From contig PUNM01000055.1 of assembly GCA_003552625.1 (NCBI GenBank), forward strand, positions 1 through 35,021: a DNA stretch of 35,021 nucleotides. Direction: 5' to 3'. The notes below the pieces were generated by a model. It saw nothing but the letters and a program-made list of their open reading frames with translations. It had not been told where the DNA came from and made no database searches. Made by a program: the position numbers and the translations under genes. Source of the stretch: Ectothiorhodospiraceae bacterium (GTDB taxonomy: Bacteria > Pseudomonadota > Gammaproteobacteria > Nitrococcales > Halorhodospiraceae). Below, piece after piece: positions 19,632 through 28,200 of this stretch; the first letter of the stretch is position 1; each line of letters starts with the position of its first letter.

Positions 19632-21644
19632 ATGGACTTCTCCTGGGCCTACGCGCTGCTGGACTGGCTGGCCGCACACCCCGGCTGGGCGACCCTGATC
19701 ATCTTTGTGGTCGCACTCTGCGAGGGGGTGGTGGTCGCCGGACTGATCGTCCCCGGGGCCACCTTGCTGTTCATCGCCGGTGCGCTGGTCGGCACCGGTC
19801 ATCTCGAGCTGTGGCCGAGCCTGGCGGCCGCCTTCGCCGGCGCCTTGATCGGCGACACGATCAGCTATTGGCTGGGGCGGCACCTCGGGGACCGCCTGCG
19901 GACCTATTGGCCGCTGCGCCGCTACCCGGGGGCTCTGGCCAAGGGGGACGCCTTCTTCGCCACACACGGGGGCAAGAGTCTGGTCTTTGGCCGCTTTGTG
20001 GGTCCGGTGCGGGGCATCATCCCGGCGATTGCCGGCATGATGAACATGCCGGCGCGGCCCTTTCTCGTGGTCAACTTCCTTTCGGCGTTGTGCTGGGCGC
20101 CGGCCTATCTGTTGCCCGGTATGGTTTTCGGTGCCTCGCTGGCGGTTGCCGCCTCGGTGGCGCTTCGGCTCGGGGCGTTGCTCCTCGGCAGCCTGGTCGT
20201 GGTCTGGCTTGTGTGGTGGCTTTTTCGGCGCCTGCTGGCACCGCGCCTGCGCCGATTGGGCGCGTTCGTTGCCTGGCGGGCGCGGCGATGGGGCCGGGTG
20301 CATCCGCTGGCCGCCCAGGCGCTGAGCGGCCCCCGTCACGCCCTGCGCGCCTTCAGCTACGGCGCCGGGTGGATCTGGTGGGCGGCACTGATCGCCCTCG
20401 GCGTGCTCCTTTTCCGGCAGGCGTGGCTCGGCGGGCCGACTCTGGTGGATGAGGCGCTGCTGGGCGCCCTCACCCTCGGCATGGATACCGGCCTGCGCGC
20501 TGTGTTCGTTCTGCCGGCGCTGCTGGTCGAGCCGCAGGCCTGGGTCCCGGCGTGGATTGCCGGCGTGCTCTGGGTGGCTGCCGGTGGCCGGCTGCGCGTG
20601 GCCCTGGTGCTCGGTGTTCTGGTGCCGGGTGCGGCGCTGGCGGCACTGGGGCTGGGGTATCTCAGCGGCAATCTGAGTCCCGCGGAACTCTACCGCGGAG
20701 CACCGCCGCTGGCTTTCCCGTCCCCGGCTCTGGCCGGGTTCACCAGCCTGGTCCTGGCCGCTGGCGTGCTCGCTACGGTAGCCTACGGACCGCTGCGCCG
20801 CCCGGTGCAAGTGCTCGGCGTAGCGATCCCGCTGCTCGCGGCAGCCTCGAGCGTCATTGTCGGCGATCGGTGGCTGGCCGATGCGGTAGGCGGCGTACTC
20901 CTCGGTCTGGTCATGGGCGGGCTGGTGGTGCTGGCGCGGACCGCCTCCCAGCGGCGCGCCCCGGAGCGAACCCTGCCGGCCATCGTCGCCCTGGTTCTGG
21001 TCGTAGCGGTCAGCGCCAAGGGTGTCGTGACGCTCAGCGAGGAGCGACAGCGCTTCATCGATCAGGCAGAGCCGCCGGTGCTCAGTGTGGAGGAGTGGCT
21101 TGCGGTCGGGGCGGCGGATGAACTGGCGCGGGAGCTGGGCTGGCTCGACGGTGGTCGGCGCCCGGTGGATTTCCAGTGGCTCGGATCGCCGAGCCAGATC
21201 GCCGAGTGCCTCGGGGAGGGGCCGTGGTATCCGCCGCAGCGGCGGCTCTACGGACTGCTGCGCTGGCTGGAACCGGAGCCGGACGTGGTCCGCATGGCGC
21301 CGCTGGCGCGCTGGTACCGGGGCCGGCTGCCGGCAGTGATCGGGGTCTGGCCGCATGGGGATTCAGAACGCCGGGTCCTGCGCCTGTGGTCCGCGCCGGT
21401 GCGACTCGATGAGGGTGAGCGGCGCCTGTGGCTGGGGAGCGTGGAGGTGGAACGGATCCAGCCCGGCTGGCCGGTGGCCGCGATCCAGTCACGCGCGGCC
21501 ACCCCGGAGGAACGTGAGCAGGTGCTGGGGCAGCTGGTGACCGCCGACGATCTGCAGGTTCAAGTCCCGTCACAGCCGGTACGCATCCTGCCGGCTCGGG
21601 CGTTGACCGGCGCTGCTCCGGAACCCTCTAGCGCCGGGGACTAG
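19632..21644 (+). CDS. DedA - PAP2-like - LssY C-terminal fusion membrane protein
   Basis: 670 residues in three parts. Residues 1-175 are a DedA/SNARE-associated domain with LIVPGATLLF and the FGRFVGPVRGIIPAIAGM motif around 119-135; DedA proteins move lipids across the membrane. Residues 240-450 form a multi-helix PAP2-like unit whose phosphatase motifs are broken: FPSPALAG (362-369) instead of PSGH, and VGDRWLADAVGG (410-421) where GxHxxxD is expected. Residues 480-660 are soluble and match the LssY C-terminal type (PVDFQWLG, VVRMAPL, WSAPVRL). The architecture is known from LssY-like proteins. The gene is monocistronic, and its 3' end overlaps the convergent LON gene by 17 bases. Confidence 0.85.
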   Translation: MDFSWAYALLDWLAAHPGWATLIIFVVALCEGVVVAGLIVPGATLLFIAGALVGTGHLELWPSLAAAFAGALIGDTISYWLGRHLGDRLRTYWPLRRYPGALAKGDAFFATHGGKSLVFGRFVGPVRGIIPAIAGMMNMPARPFLVVNFLSALCWAPAYLLPGMVFGASLAVAASVALRLGALLLGSLVVVWLVWWLFRRLLAPRLRRLGAFVAWRARRWGRVHPLAAQALSGPRHALRAFSYGAGWIWWAALIALGVLLFRQAWLGGPTLVDEALLGALTLGMDTGLRAVFVLPALLVEPQAWVPAWIAGVLWVAAGGRLRVALVLGVLVPGAALAALGLGYLSGNLSPAELYRGAPPLAFPSPALAGFTSLVLAAGVLATVAYGPLRRPVQVLGVAIPLLAAASSVIVGDRWLADAVGGVLLGLVMGGLVVLARTASQRRAPERTLPAIVALVLVVAVSAKGVVTLSEERQRFIDQAEPPVLSVEEWLAVGAADELARELGWLDGGRRPVDFQWLGSPSQIAECLGEGPWYPPQRRLYGLLRWLEPEPDVVRMAPLARWYRGRLPAVIGVWPHGDSERRVLRLWSAPVRLDEGERRLWLGSVEVERIQPGWPVAAIQSRAATPEEREQVLGQLVTADDLQVQVPSQPVRILPARALTGAAPEPSSAGD

Positions 21645-22227
21645 GCTCGCTGTCCAGGGCTTCGCGGATCAGCGCTAGGCGCTCTTCGGCGCTGTCGATC
21701 TCCAGCAACTGTTGCCGCGCTTCGTTGGGCAGGGGCAGCAGTTCGGCGAGGCGTGCGCTGACCCAGTCGGCGTCGGCCAGATCCCGCGGCAGTTCGCTGT
21801 AGACGCCGTCGAGTTGGTTGAGGATGCGTTCGAGCAGGTCCGCCAGCGGTGTCAGCGCCGAGGGCAGGCGGGTCGTTGGCGGCTGGGGGAGCCAGCGCAC
21901 GGTGGCTTCCTGGGCCTGGCCTGCCGGGGTGCGTCGCTGCACGATTTCGAAACGCCGTTCCCCTTCCACCGTGATCCCGAGCAGGCCGTCGTGGCGTTGG
22001 TTCCAGTCGATGATTCGCACCGCGGTGCCCACCGTCTCGGGGGTGGCGTGTTCGCCTACCTCGTTGCCGGCGGCGATCAGGCAGATGCCGAAGGGCTGAT
22101 CGGCCCGCAGGCAGTGGGTAACCAAGTCGGTGTAGCGGCGCTCGAAGATCCGCAGCCCGAGCCGGCCGCGCGGGAAGAGGACGGTCTGCAGGGGGAAGAG
22201 CCGGAGCTCTGCGTACTCATCGCTCAT
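21628..22227 (-). CDS. LON N-terminal (substrate-binding) domain protein
   Basis: 199 residues from the ATG at 22227, just inside the end of ubiX. The start ELRLFPLQTVLFPRGRLGLR and RIFERRYTDL are typical of the Lon N-terminal fold found in stand-alone LON-domain proteins. There is no ATPase or protease part. The frame is open upstream across ubiX, but the protein homology begins at this ATG. Its function is unknown; the domain usually recognises unfolded protein. It is the last gene of the membrane protein-mpl-ubiX-LON run. Confidence 0.87.
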   Translation of the reverse strand: MSDEYAELRLFPLQTVLFPRGRLGLRIFERRYTDLVTHCLRADQPFGICLIAAGNEVGEHATPETVGTAVRIIDWNQRHDGLLGITVEGERRFEIVQRRTPAGQAQEATVRWLPQPPTTRLPSALTPLADLLERILNQLDGVYSELPRDLADADWVSARLAELLPLPNEARQQLLEIDSAEERLALIREALDSEPSPRR

Positions 22228-22837
22228 CAGCGGTGTCCTCCTGGCCCCAGCGCGGGCCAAGGTCGTGATCGACATCCAGGTGGTCCAGGATCCGGGCGAC
22301 GACGAAATCGACCAGATCCGATACGGATTGCGGGCTGTGGTAGAAGCCGGGGTTGGCCGGGAGTACGACGACCCCCATCCGCGCCAGGCTGAGCATGTGC
22401 TCCAGATGGATCGTGGAGAACGGCGTCTCTCGGGGGACCACGACGAGTCGCCCGTGCTCCTTGAGCACCACGTCGGCGGCCCGCTCGATGAGATTGTTCG
22501 AGTGCCCGCCGGCAACGGCGGCCAGTGTCCCCGTGGTGCAGGGGCAAATGGCCATGCGTTTTGGCGCCGCTGAGCCGGAGGCGAGGGCCGCTGTCCACTG
22601 GCTCTCGCCGTAGACGTGGAGGCCTTCGCTGTCGAGGGCCAGGTGCTCGCTCAATGCGCGGTGGAGTTCGGCCGGCCGACGCGGCAGAGCGGTGGACGCC
22701 TCCAGCCCGGCGACCACGCGGCCGGCTTCCGACAGCAGGACGTGGGCCGGCTCGCCGGCCCGGTTGAGGGCCTGCACCAGGCGCAGCCCGTACTGGATGC
22801 CCGAGGCGCCGGTTAGCGCTACGGTAATCCCTCTCAT
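22217..22837 (-). CDS. ubiX: Flavin prenyltransferase UbiX
   Basis: 206 residues. UbiX attaches a dimethylallyl group to FMN to make the prenylated flavin cofactor of UbiD decarboxylases, needed in ubiquinone synthesis. The N-terminal ALTGASGIQYGLRLVQAL is the flavin-binding signature; CPCTTGTLAAVAGGHSNNL and VVPRETPFSTIHLEHM are further family motifs. It overlaps mpl by 4 bases upstream and the LON gene by 11 bases downstream, so it is tightly coupled to both. No ubiD is seen in the window. Confidence 0.96.
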   Translation of the reverse strand: MRGITVALTGASGIQYGLRLVQALNRAGEPAHVLLSEAGRVVAGLEASTALPRRPAELHRALSEHLALDSEGLHVYGESQWTAALASGSAAPKRMAICPCTTGTLAAVAGGHSNNLIERAADVVLKEHGRLVVVPRETPFSTIHLEHMLSLARMGVVVLPANPGFYHSPQSVSDLVDFVVARILDHLDVDHDLGPRWGQEDTADER

Positions 22838-24189
22838 CGTCCGGCCCTCCGTTGCAGGCCCTCAAGTAGCCGTTGATGGATGCCGCCGAAGGCGCCGTTG
22901 CTCATCACCACCAGGCGATCGCCGGGCTGGGCCTCGGCAAGGACGTGTTCGACCAACTGGGGGATCTCGGCAGCCGTGGCGGCGCGTTCTCCCAGGGGGC
23001 GAAGGGCGTCGATCACGGACCAGTCGAGGTCGGCCGGCGCGAGCAGAAAGGCCCGGTCCGCCGCCTCCAGCGCTGCGGCGAGCCGATCCTGGTGGGTACC
23101 CAGGCGCATGGTGTTCGAGCGCGGCTCAACGATGGCGATCAGCCGGCCCGGGCCGTCGCCCAGTGCCTCCAGGGTGGCGGCGATGGCGCTGGGGTGGTGG
23201 GCAAAGTCGTCGATGACCTGGATGCCGTCCACTTCGCCGCGAAGCTCGAGCCGCCGGCGCACGCCGGGGAAGCTTGCGACCGCCTGCAACGCGCCCTGCG
23301 CGGGGGCCCCGGCGGCGCATGCGGCGGCGACGGCGGCGGCAGCGTTCGCCCGGTTGTGGGCGCCGGGCAGCGGGGGATGGAGGGGGCCGACCGGCTCCCC
23401 GCGGTGGTGGAGTGAGTGGCCGTCCCCGTCGGCGACAATGCGCCAGTCATTATCCGGGCCGGTGCCGACCCGCTCGATGGGCGTCCAGCAGCCGCGATCG
23501 AGGACCCCGGGCAGGTTGGGATCGTCGCCATTGACGATCAGCCGCCCCCCGGCCGGAACAGTGCGCACCGCTTGGTGAAGCTGTTGAGCGATGGCGTCGA
23601 GATCCGGGTAGATGTCGGCATGGTCGTGTTCCAGGTTGTTCAGTACCAGCACACGGGGCCGGTAGTGGACGACTTTGGCGCGCTTGTCGAAGAAGGCCGT
23701 GTCGTACTCGTCGGCCTCGACGACGAACGGCGAGCCGGAGCCCAGACGCGCGGAGCGTTCACTGAACCCCGGCGCGCCGCCGATAAGGAATCCGGGGTCG
23801 AGGCCGCAGCGCTCCAGTATCCAGGTGGCCAGCGAGGCGGTGGTCGTCTTGCCGTGGGTGCCGGCGATGGCGACCACACAGCGCCCGCAGAGCACGTTAC
23901 GCGCTAGCCAGGCCGGTCCGGAATCGTACGGGATGCCGCGCTCAAGGGTGTATTCGACGGCGTCGTTGCCCCGGGAGAGGGCGTTGCCGATCAACACCTG
24001 GTTCGGGCTCGGTTCCAGGTGCTCGGGGTTGTAGCCCTCCTGGACGGGGATTTCGGCTGCCTGGAGGATCTCGCTCATCGGCGGCCAGGCGGCCGTGTCG
24101 CTGCCGGTGACCGCGTGGCCGCTGTCGCGGGCGAGCAAGGCGACGCCGCCCATGAAGGTTCCACAAATGCCCAGGACGTGGATGCGCAT
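22834..24189 (-). CDS. mpl: UDP-N-acetylmuramate:tripeptide ligase Mpl
   Basis: 451 residues. Mpl recycles cell-wall tripeptide (L-Ala-gamma-D-Glu-meso-Dap) by joining it to UDP-MurNAc. The N-terminus MRIHVLGICGTFMGGVALLA is the Mpl form of the Mur-ligase Rossmann start, and the ATP loop is AGTHGKTTT. LNNLEHDHADIYPD and DDFAHHPSAI are the usual central and C-terminal motifs. MurC is the closest alternative, but the ICGTFMGG start and about 450-residue length favour Mpl. It lies 6 bases downstream of the small membrane protein and overlaps ubiX. Confidence 0.95.
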   Translation of the reverse strand: MRIHVLGICGTFMGGVALLARDSGHAVTGSDTAAWPPMSEILQAAEIPVQEGYNPEHLEPSPNQVLIGNALSRGNDAVEYTLERGIPYDSGPAWLARNVLCGRCVVAIAGTHGKTTTASLATWILERCGLDPGFLIGGAPGFSERSARLGSGSPFVVEADEYDTAFFDKRAKVVHYRPRVLVLNNLEHDHADIYPDLDAIAQQLHQAVRTVPAGGRLIVNGDDPNLPGVLDRGCWTPIERVGTGPDNDWRIVADGDGHSLHHRGEPVGPLHPPLPGAHNRANAAAAVAAACAAGAPAQGALQAVASFPGVRRRLELRGEVDGIQVIDDFAHHPSAIAATLEALGDGPGRLIAIVEPRSNTMRLGTHQDRLAAALEAADRAFLLAPADLDWSVIDALRPLGERAATAAEIPQLVEHVLAEAQPGDRLVVMSNGAFGGIHQRLLEGLQRRAGR

Positions 24190-24195
24190 GGTGAT

Positions 24196-24696
24196 TCAGC
24201 CACCCACCCAGTAGACGACCTGGATGCTCAGGAAGCTGTAGGCCAGTGCCAGCAGGACCCCGAGCGCCAGGGGGATCTCCAGCGTGTGGCGGAAGATATG
24301 CCCGACGATCCCCACACGCCAGGCCCACAGCAGAAGGATCGCCGTAGCTGCACCGGGCGCGCTCTGCGGATCGCTGCCGGCGAGCATGAAGCTGAGCACC
24401 GTCAGTGGGATGGCGATGAGCACCTCGGTGCCGAACAGGGCCGTGGCGCTCTGCATGAAGCGCGCCTGCAGGGCGCGCAGTACAAGCACCGCATAGAGAA
24501 AGAGCAGGGAGAAGCCGGCGGCAGCGAGGACCTGGGCGCCGACGTTGCCGCTTTCCGGCATGTTGGCGGCGGCGATGTAGTTGAGGGCGCCGCTGAGCAA
24601 CACGGCGGCTCCCAGCGCCTGCGGGGCGTACGGCAGGTCCTGCGGCCCTTGGCGGAACAGGCAGATGCCGGCGAGGCTTTGAAGGATTGAACCCAT
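24196..24696 (-). CDS. Small integral membrane protein, possibly Yip1-like
   Basis: 166 residues from the ATG at 24696, which has GGAGA upstream; the frame extends further (to 24825) without a ribosome site. About five hydrophobic helices are seen (roughly residues 27-45, 55-75, 87-108, 118-135 and 140-162). No catalytic motif is visible. The helix pattern is reminiscent of small Yip1-type membrane proteins, but I do not recognise it with certainty. It precedes mpl by 6 bases, so it is probably co-transcribed with mpl, ubiX and the LON gene. Confidence 0.7.
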   Translation of the reverse strand: MGSILQSLAGICLFRQGPQDLPYAPQALGAAVLLSGALNYIAAANMPESGNVGAQVLAAAGFSLLFLYAVLVLRALQARFMQSATALFGTEVLIAIPLTVLSFMLAGSDPQSAPGAATAILLLWAWRVGIVGHIFRHTLEIPLALGVLLALAYSFLSIQVVYWVGG

Positions 24697-24930
24697 CGCG
24701 CTCTCCTGGACGTCGCTTGGGGGCATGATAGCGCACGGTGGGCGGGGGGCGGGCGCTTGACTGCACAACCGGGTTGCGCTGACATAGCCTCCGATAAAAC
24801 TGAGGACTGCGTCACCTATGCGCACCTGTCCATGCTCGGTTGCCGCGGCGCAACAGTGGCGTTACAGTGCGCCTCGATGCGCTGATCCTATGCTTATAAC
24901 AGCGAACGCACCGAATAACGGAGACACCGC
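24697..24930. promoter_or_regulatory. Divergent region between the mpl operon and ppa, with a possible ppa promoter
   Basis: This is the longest non-coding gap in the window (234 bases) and is noticeably more AT-rich near its right end. TATAAC at 24895-24900 could be the ppa -10 box, leaving a short leader that carries a GGAGA ribosome site just before the ppa ATG. No convincing -35 box lies at the right distance. A TTGACT at 24757-24762 may belong to another start. No small open frame with a ribosome site stood out. Confidence 0.35.
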
Positions 24931-25464
24931 ATGAACCTTGAATCTGTGCCGGCCGGCCGGTCGATTCCGGACGACATCAACGTCGTGATCGAGATCCCGC
25001 TGCACGGCGGCCCGGTCAAGTATGAAGTGGACAAGGACACCGGGGCGCTTACCGTCGATCGCATCATGGCGACGGCGATGCACTATCCCTGCAATTACGG
25101 CTTCATCCCGCAGACGCTTGCCGATGATGGCGATCCGGTGGATGCGCTGGTGATCACGCCGCTGCCTCTGCTGGCCGGCTCGGTGATCCGCTGCCGGCCT
25201 GTCGGCGTTCTCGAGATGGCCGACGAATCCGGGGAAGACGCCAAGCTGATCGCCGTCCCGGTGGAAAAGCTGACTCCGGACTACGCCGACGTGCAGGGTC
25301 CGGATGATTTGCCCCCGCGGCTGCTCAAGGAGATCAGCCACTTCTTCGAGCACTACAAGGATCTCGAGCCCGGCAAGTGGGTGCAGATCCGCGAGTGGAA
25401 GGGGGCCGACGCCGCGCGAGCCGAAATCGAGCACGCGGTGTCCAATTACCAGAACAAGTCCTAG
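24931..25464 (+). CDS. ppa: Inorganic pyrophosphatase (family I)
   Basis: 177 residues, the normal length of bacterial family I enzymes. It splits pyrophosphate to phosphate, pulling biosynthetic reactions forward. The metal-binding signature is DDGDPVDAL around residues 65-73, preceded by [25 protein letters not shown] near the N-terminus is also typical. A GGAGA site precedes the ATG. The gene probably has its own promoter. It is unlike membrane-bound or family II pyrophosphatases. Confidence 0.97.
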   Translation: MNLESVPAGRSIPDDINVVIEIPLHGGPVKYEVDKDTGALTVDRIMATAMHYPCNYGFIPQTLADDGDPVDALVITPLPLLAGSVIRCRPVGVLEMADESGEDAKLIAVPVEKLTPDYADVQGPDDLPPRLLKEISHFFEHYKDLEPGKWVQIREWKGADAARAEIEHAVSNYQNKS

Positions 25465-25559
25465 CTGGCGAAGGATGGCGCCGGCAATCTATTGGGCTCG
25501 ATGGATCGGCCGATAACCATGTGACCGAGCACCCGGTTCGACGGCGGAGGTGGTGAGCG

Positions 25560-25901
25560 ATGGCTCGTGCCTTGACGGCAGGGCGGTTGGAACGGGAAAA
25601 CGCCTCGTTTCAGGGAACGGGCGGGGTTAGCGCATGCAACCGCGACCACGGGTTCCGACCGGCCTTCCTGGATACGGAGACTGGGACCATCTACCTATCC
25701 TGCAATGGTAGTGGGCAGCCCGCTCCTTTCCACCGCCTCGACGGTCTGCCCGATGAGTTGATCAGCGAGCGCGACGACCACGGCCGCGTCATCGCCGTCA
25801 AGCAGACCGTCGTCTCGGGCTTCGAGCGCGACGGCTGTTTCTATACCCGGGAGCAGGCGGCCTGCTTCGTCGTGCCGCCTTCGCCCCAGCAGGGGCGCTA
25901 G
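25560..25901 (+). CDS. Conserved hypothetical protein
   Basis: 113 residues with a GGAGG site nine bases before the ATG. The body from residue 28 (NRDHGFRPAFLDTETGTIYL) to the end (GFERDGCFYTREQAACF) resembles short uncharacterised proteobacterial proteins with an RPAFLDTETG...FHRLDGLPDE pattern. There is no signal peptide or membrane helix. The first 25 residues look variable. The prmA ATG begins one base after its stop, so the two are translationally linked. Function is unknown. Confidence 0.7.
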   Translation: MARALTAGRLERENASFQGTGGVSACNRDHGFRPAFLDTETGTIYLSCNGSGQPAPFHRLDGLPDELISERDDHGRVIAVKQTVVSGFERDGCFYTREQAACFVVPPSPQQGR

Positions 25902-25902
25902 C

Positions 25903-26784
25903 ATGGCCCTCCAGCAGATTGCCTTCGAGGTCGCGGCCGCCGACCTCGAGCCCGTCGAAGCACTGCTCGAAGGGTTCGGAGCGCTTGCCGTTACGAGCCA
26001 GTCGGAGGATGGCAGCGTCCTGCTCGAGCCCGGTGTGGGGGAGCACCCGCTCTGGGAACGGGTACGTGTCACCGCGTTGCTGCCTGAGCAGACCGACCCG
26101 GAGCCGATCCGCAGGCAGATCGATGCCACGCTGGGGGACCGGGTTACCGGCTGGCAGGTCGAGGAGTTGGAAGACCGGGCCTGGGAGCGCGAGTGGCTGG
26201 AACACTTTCGCCCCATGCGCTTCGGGCAGCGGCTCTGGGTGGTTCCCTCGGAGATGGAACCGCCGCTGCCCGAGGACGCCGTAGCGGTCCGCGTGGACCC
26301 GGGGCTGGCTTTCGGGACGGGCACCCACGAGACCACCGCCCTGTGCCTGGAGTGGCTTGACCAGGAGTCACTGGCCGGGCAGTACGGGGTGGATTACGGC
26401 GCGGGCTCGGGTCTGCTGGCGGTTGCGGCGGTCCGTCTCGGCGCGCGCGGTTGTATGGCGGTCGACAACGATCCGCAGGCCGTGCGCGCCACGCAGGAGA
26501 ACGCGGAACGCAACGGCGTTGCCGGCGCGGTAGCCGCCCACCCGGCGGCAGATCACCCACCGTGTTGCGCTGATTTCCTTGTCGCCAATATCCTCTCCGC
26601 TACGCTGGTAGCCTTGGCGGATGAACTTCTGGCGCTGGTCCGGGAGGGCGGGCGCATCGCCCTGTCGGGCATCCTCGACGGTCAGCAGGAGCGGGTGATG
26701 GCCGCCTTTCAGGGGCGTGTTGTCTGGGATCCGGTCGCGCACCGCGGCGACTGGGTGCGGATCAGCGGCACCTGCACCGCCTAG
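25903..26784 (+). CDS. prmA: Ribosomal protein L11 methyltransferase PrmA
   Basis: 293 residues, the standard length. PrmA trimethylates ribosomal protein L11 using S-adenosylmethionine. The N-terminal substrate-recognition domain (about 1-95) is followed by the linker and the methyltransferase domain. SAM-binding motif I reads VDYGAGSGLLAVAAVRLG, where most homologues have DVGCGSG, and VANIL provides the post-motif. The WEREWLEHFRPMRFG stretch is characteristic. PrmA is followed by the DUF3426, fis and pur genes, an order shared with many gammaproteobacteria. Confidence 0.96.
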   Translation: MALQQIAFEVAAADLEPVEALLEGFGALAVTSQSEDGSVLLEPGVGEHPLWERVRVTALLPEQTDPEPIRRQIDATLGDRVTGWQVEELEDRAWEREWLEHFRPMRFGQRLWVVPSEMEPPLPEDAVAVRVDPGLAFGTGTHETTALCLEWLDQESLAGQYGVDYGAGSGLLAVAAVRLGARGCMAVDNDPQAVRATQENAERNGVAGAVAAHPAADHPPCCADFLVANILSATLVALADELLALVREGGRIALSGILDGQQERVMAAFQGRVVWDPVAHRGDWVRISGTCTA

Positions 26785-26816
26785 TCCGAGCCGCAGCTCC
26801 GTTGTAGAGGTGCTCT

Positions 26817-27821
26817 GTGTATACCCAGTGTCCTGGTTGCGCCACGATCTTCACCCTGCGCGCCTGGCAGTTGCAACGCGCTCGCGGGCAGGTGACCTGC
26901 GGGCTTTGCCAGACGACCTTCGATGCCTTCGACGGGCTGAGTGAAGAACTTCCCGGTCAGGCGTCTGCGGGTCCGGAAACGCCTGCGGATCCGGGCCGGC
27001 GGGAAGAGGTCGCGCGGGAGGGCGGCGACCCTGCTACAGCACAGACACCCGGCGAAGACGCGGATTCGGGTGTGGAGGCCGAGCCGGCCGGGCGGCCGGC
27101 GGCGAGTGACGGGGAGCCGGCGGCCGAAGGAACGCCGGAGAGCGCGCCGCGTCGGGAGGGCACAGAATCGTCGGTAGAGCCGGAGGGACTGCCGGATCGT
27201 GGCGAGCTGCGGGCGGATCAGGCGCAGACGAGCGACGGGCTGGACGATACCGACTGGGAGGCTATCCTCGCTGAGGTCCGGGGCGAGCAGCGAGGCGCGG
27301 CGCAGCCAGAAGCGCCGAAGGGGCGGTCGTGGCTGCGCCGGAGTGCTTACGCGGTGGTGGCGCTGCTGCTGTTCGGTGGTGTTGTGCACGGTTCCTACCT
27401 CTATCGCGACGCCTTGATCGATCTGCCGGGGGCGCGGGCGTGGCTGGGGGCCGTGTGCGCGGTGTACGGCTGCCAGCTGGAGAGCGCCGAAAGCTACGCG
27501 GTGATCGAAATCGAGGAGCGGTTCCTCGAGCGGCATCCGCGGCGTGACGATGCACTGATGCTCGGTGGGGTGTTGGTGCATGCCGGTGAGCGCCGCCTGC
27601 CGTTTCCCGAAATGCGTTTGATCCTGCGCGATCTCGACGGCCATGTGACGGGTCAACGCTGGGTCCAGCCTGCCGACTACGTAGCGGATAGCCGCCTGCG
27701 CGCCCGCCTGGATGCCGGGATGGAGCCCGGAGCCCGGGTGCCGGTGCGCGTTTCGGTGGCCGAGCCGGAAGGGGGAGCCGAGAGCTTCTCGCTCGAATTC
27801 CGGCCGGCGCAATCACGGTAG
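26817..27821 (+). CDS. Zinc-ribbon and DUF3426 domain membrane protein
   Basis: 334 residues from a GTG preceded by AGAGGTG. The N-terminal finger has paired cysteines (CPGC at 5-8 and CGLC near 28-31). Residues 45-165 are an acidic, Pro/Gly/Glu-rich, probably disordered stretch. One membrane helix lies at about 176-195, and the C-terminal 130 residues form the DUF3426 domain (EERFLERHPRRDDALMLGGV, FPEMRLILRDLDG). The layout suggests a cytoplasmic finger and a periplasmic domain. The function is unknown; the gene is usually found between prmA and dusB-fis. Confidence 0.85.
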   Translation: MYTQCPGCATIFTLRAWQLQRARGQVTCGLCQTTFDAFDGLSEELPGQASAGPETPADPGRREEVAREGGDPATAQTPGEDADSGVEAEPAGRPAASDGEPAAEGTPESAPRREGTESSVEPEGLPDRGELRADQAQTSDGLDDTDWEAILAEVRGEQRGAAQPEAPKGRSWLRRSAYAVVALLLFGGVVHGSYLYRDALIDLPGARAWLGAVCAVYGCQLESAESYAVIEIEERFLERHPRRDDALMLGGVLVHAGERRLPFPEMRLILRDLDGHVTGQRWVQPADYVADSRLRARLDAGMEPGARVPVRVSVAEPEGGAESFSLEFRPAQSR

Positions 27822-27849
27822 CCACCGCGGGGCGGGCCGCGGCGGCTAC
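27818..27849 (+). terminator. Hairpin between the DUF3426 gene and fis
   Basis: The arms at 27818-27830 and 27837-27849 pair over 13 positions with one A-C mismatch around a GGCGGG loop. The left arm contains the stop codon of the DUF3426 gene. The next T run (27866-27870) is 17 bases away, so it is not a classical intrinsic terminator; it may be a weak terminator, an attenuator or an mRNA-stabilising hairpin at the start of the fis leader. Confidence 0.45.
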
Positions 27850-27881
27850 CGGGCGATATCGACAATTTTTGGGGGTGATCC

Positions 27882-28181
27882 ATGCAGCAGCACAGAGGGC
27901 TCGAGACGCCAGAGAGCCCTGATCAGGAGGGCGGTGGTGCGGTCGGGGGGCCGATCCGCGACGCGGTCACGCGCGCCCTCGACGACTATTTCCGGGAGCT
28001 GGATGGCCACGACTGCAATGGCCTCTACCGCCTCGTCCTCAACGAAGTGGAGGTGCCGTTGCTCCAATCGGTGATGCGGTACTGCTCCGGGAACCAGACC
28101 CGGGCGGCGCAGCTCCTCGGTCTTAATCGGGCAACGTTGCGCAAGAAGTTGCGCGAGCACGGCCTTGACTCCAACTGTTAG
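27882..28181 (+). CDS. fis: DNA-binding protein Fis
   Basis: 99 residues (E. coli Fis has 98). Fis bends DNA and regulates stable RNA, recombination and growth-phase genes. The C-terminal helix-turn-helix, [20 protein letters not shown], is nearly canonical, and the dimer core around [13 protein letters not shown] agrees. The N-terminal 25 residues are acidic and Gly-rich, and differ from enterobacterial Fis. In Pseudomonas-type genomes dusB precedes fis; here the DUF3426 gene does. purH follows 19 bases downstream. Confidence 0.93.
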   Translation: MQQHRGLETPESPDQEGGGAVGGPIRDAVTRALDDYFRELDGHDCNGLYRLVLNEVEVPLLQSVMRYCSGNQTRAAQLLGLNRATLRKKLREHGLDSNC

Positions 28182-28200
28182 CAACCCGGGCAATCCATTT

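Noticed and set aside
17560-19677. A 705-codon open frame on the minus strand opposite thiE and hemL
   Set aside because: It mirrors the codon structure of two well-supported genes on the other strand; its product is low-complexity and matches no family I recognise. Such long antisense frames are common in GC-rich DNA.
19476-21356. A 626-codon open frame on the minus strand opposite the DedA fusion gene
   Set aside because: The plus-strand frame encodes clear DedA and LssY motifs; the minus frame is Arg/Gln/Pro-rich noise.
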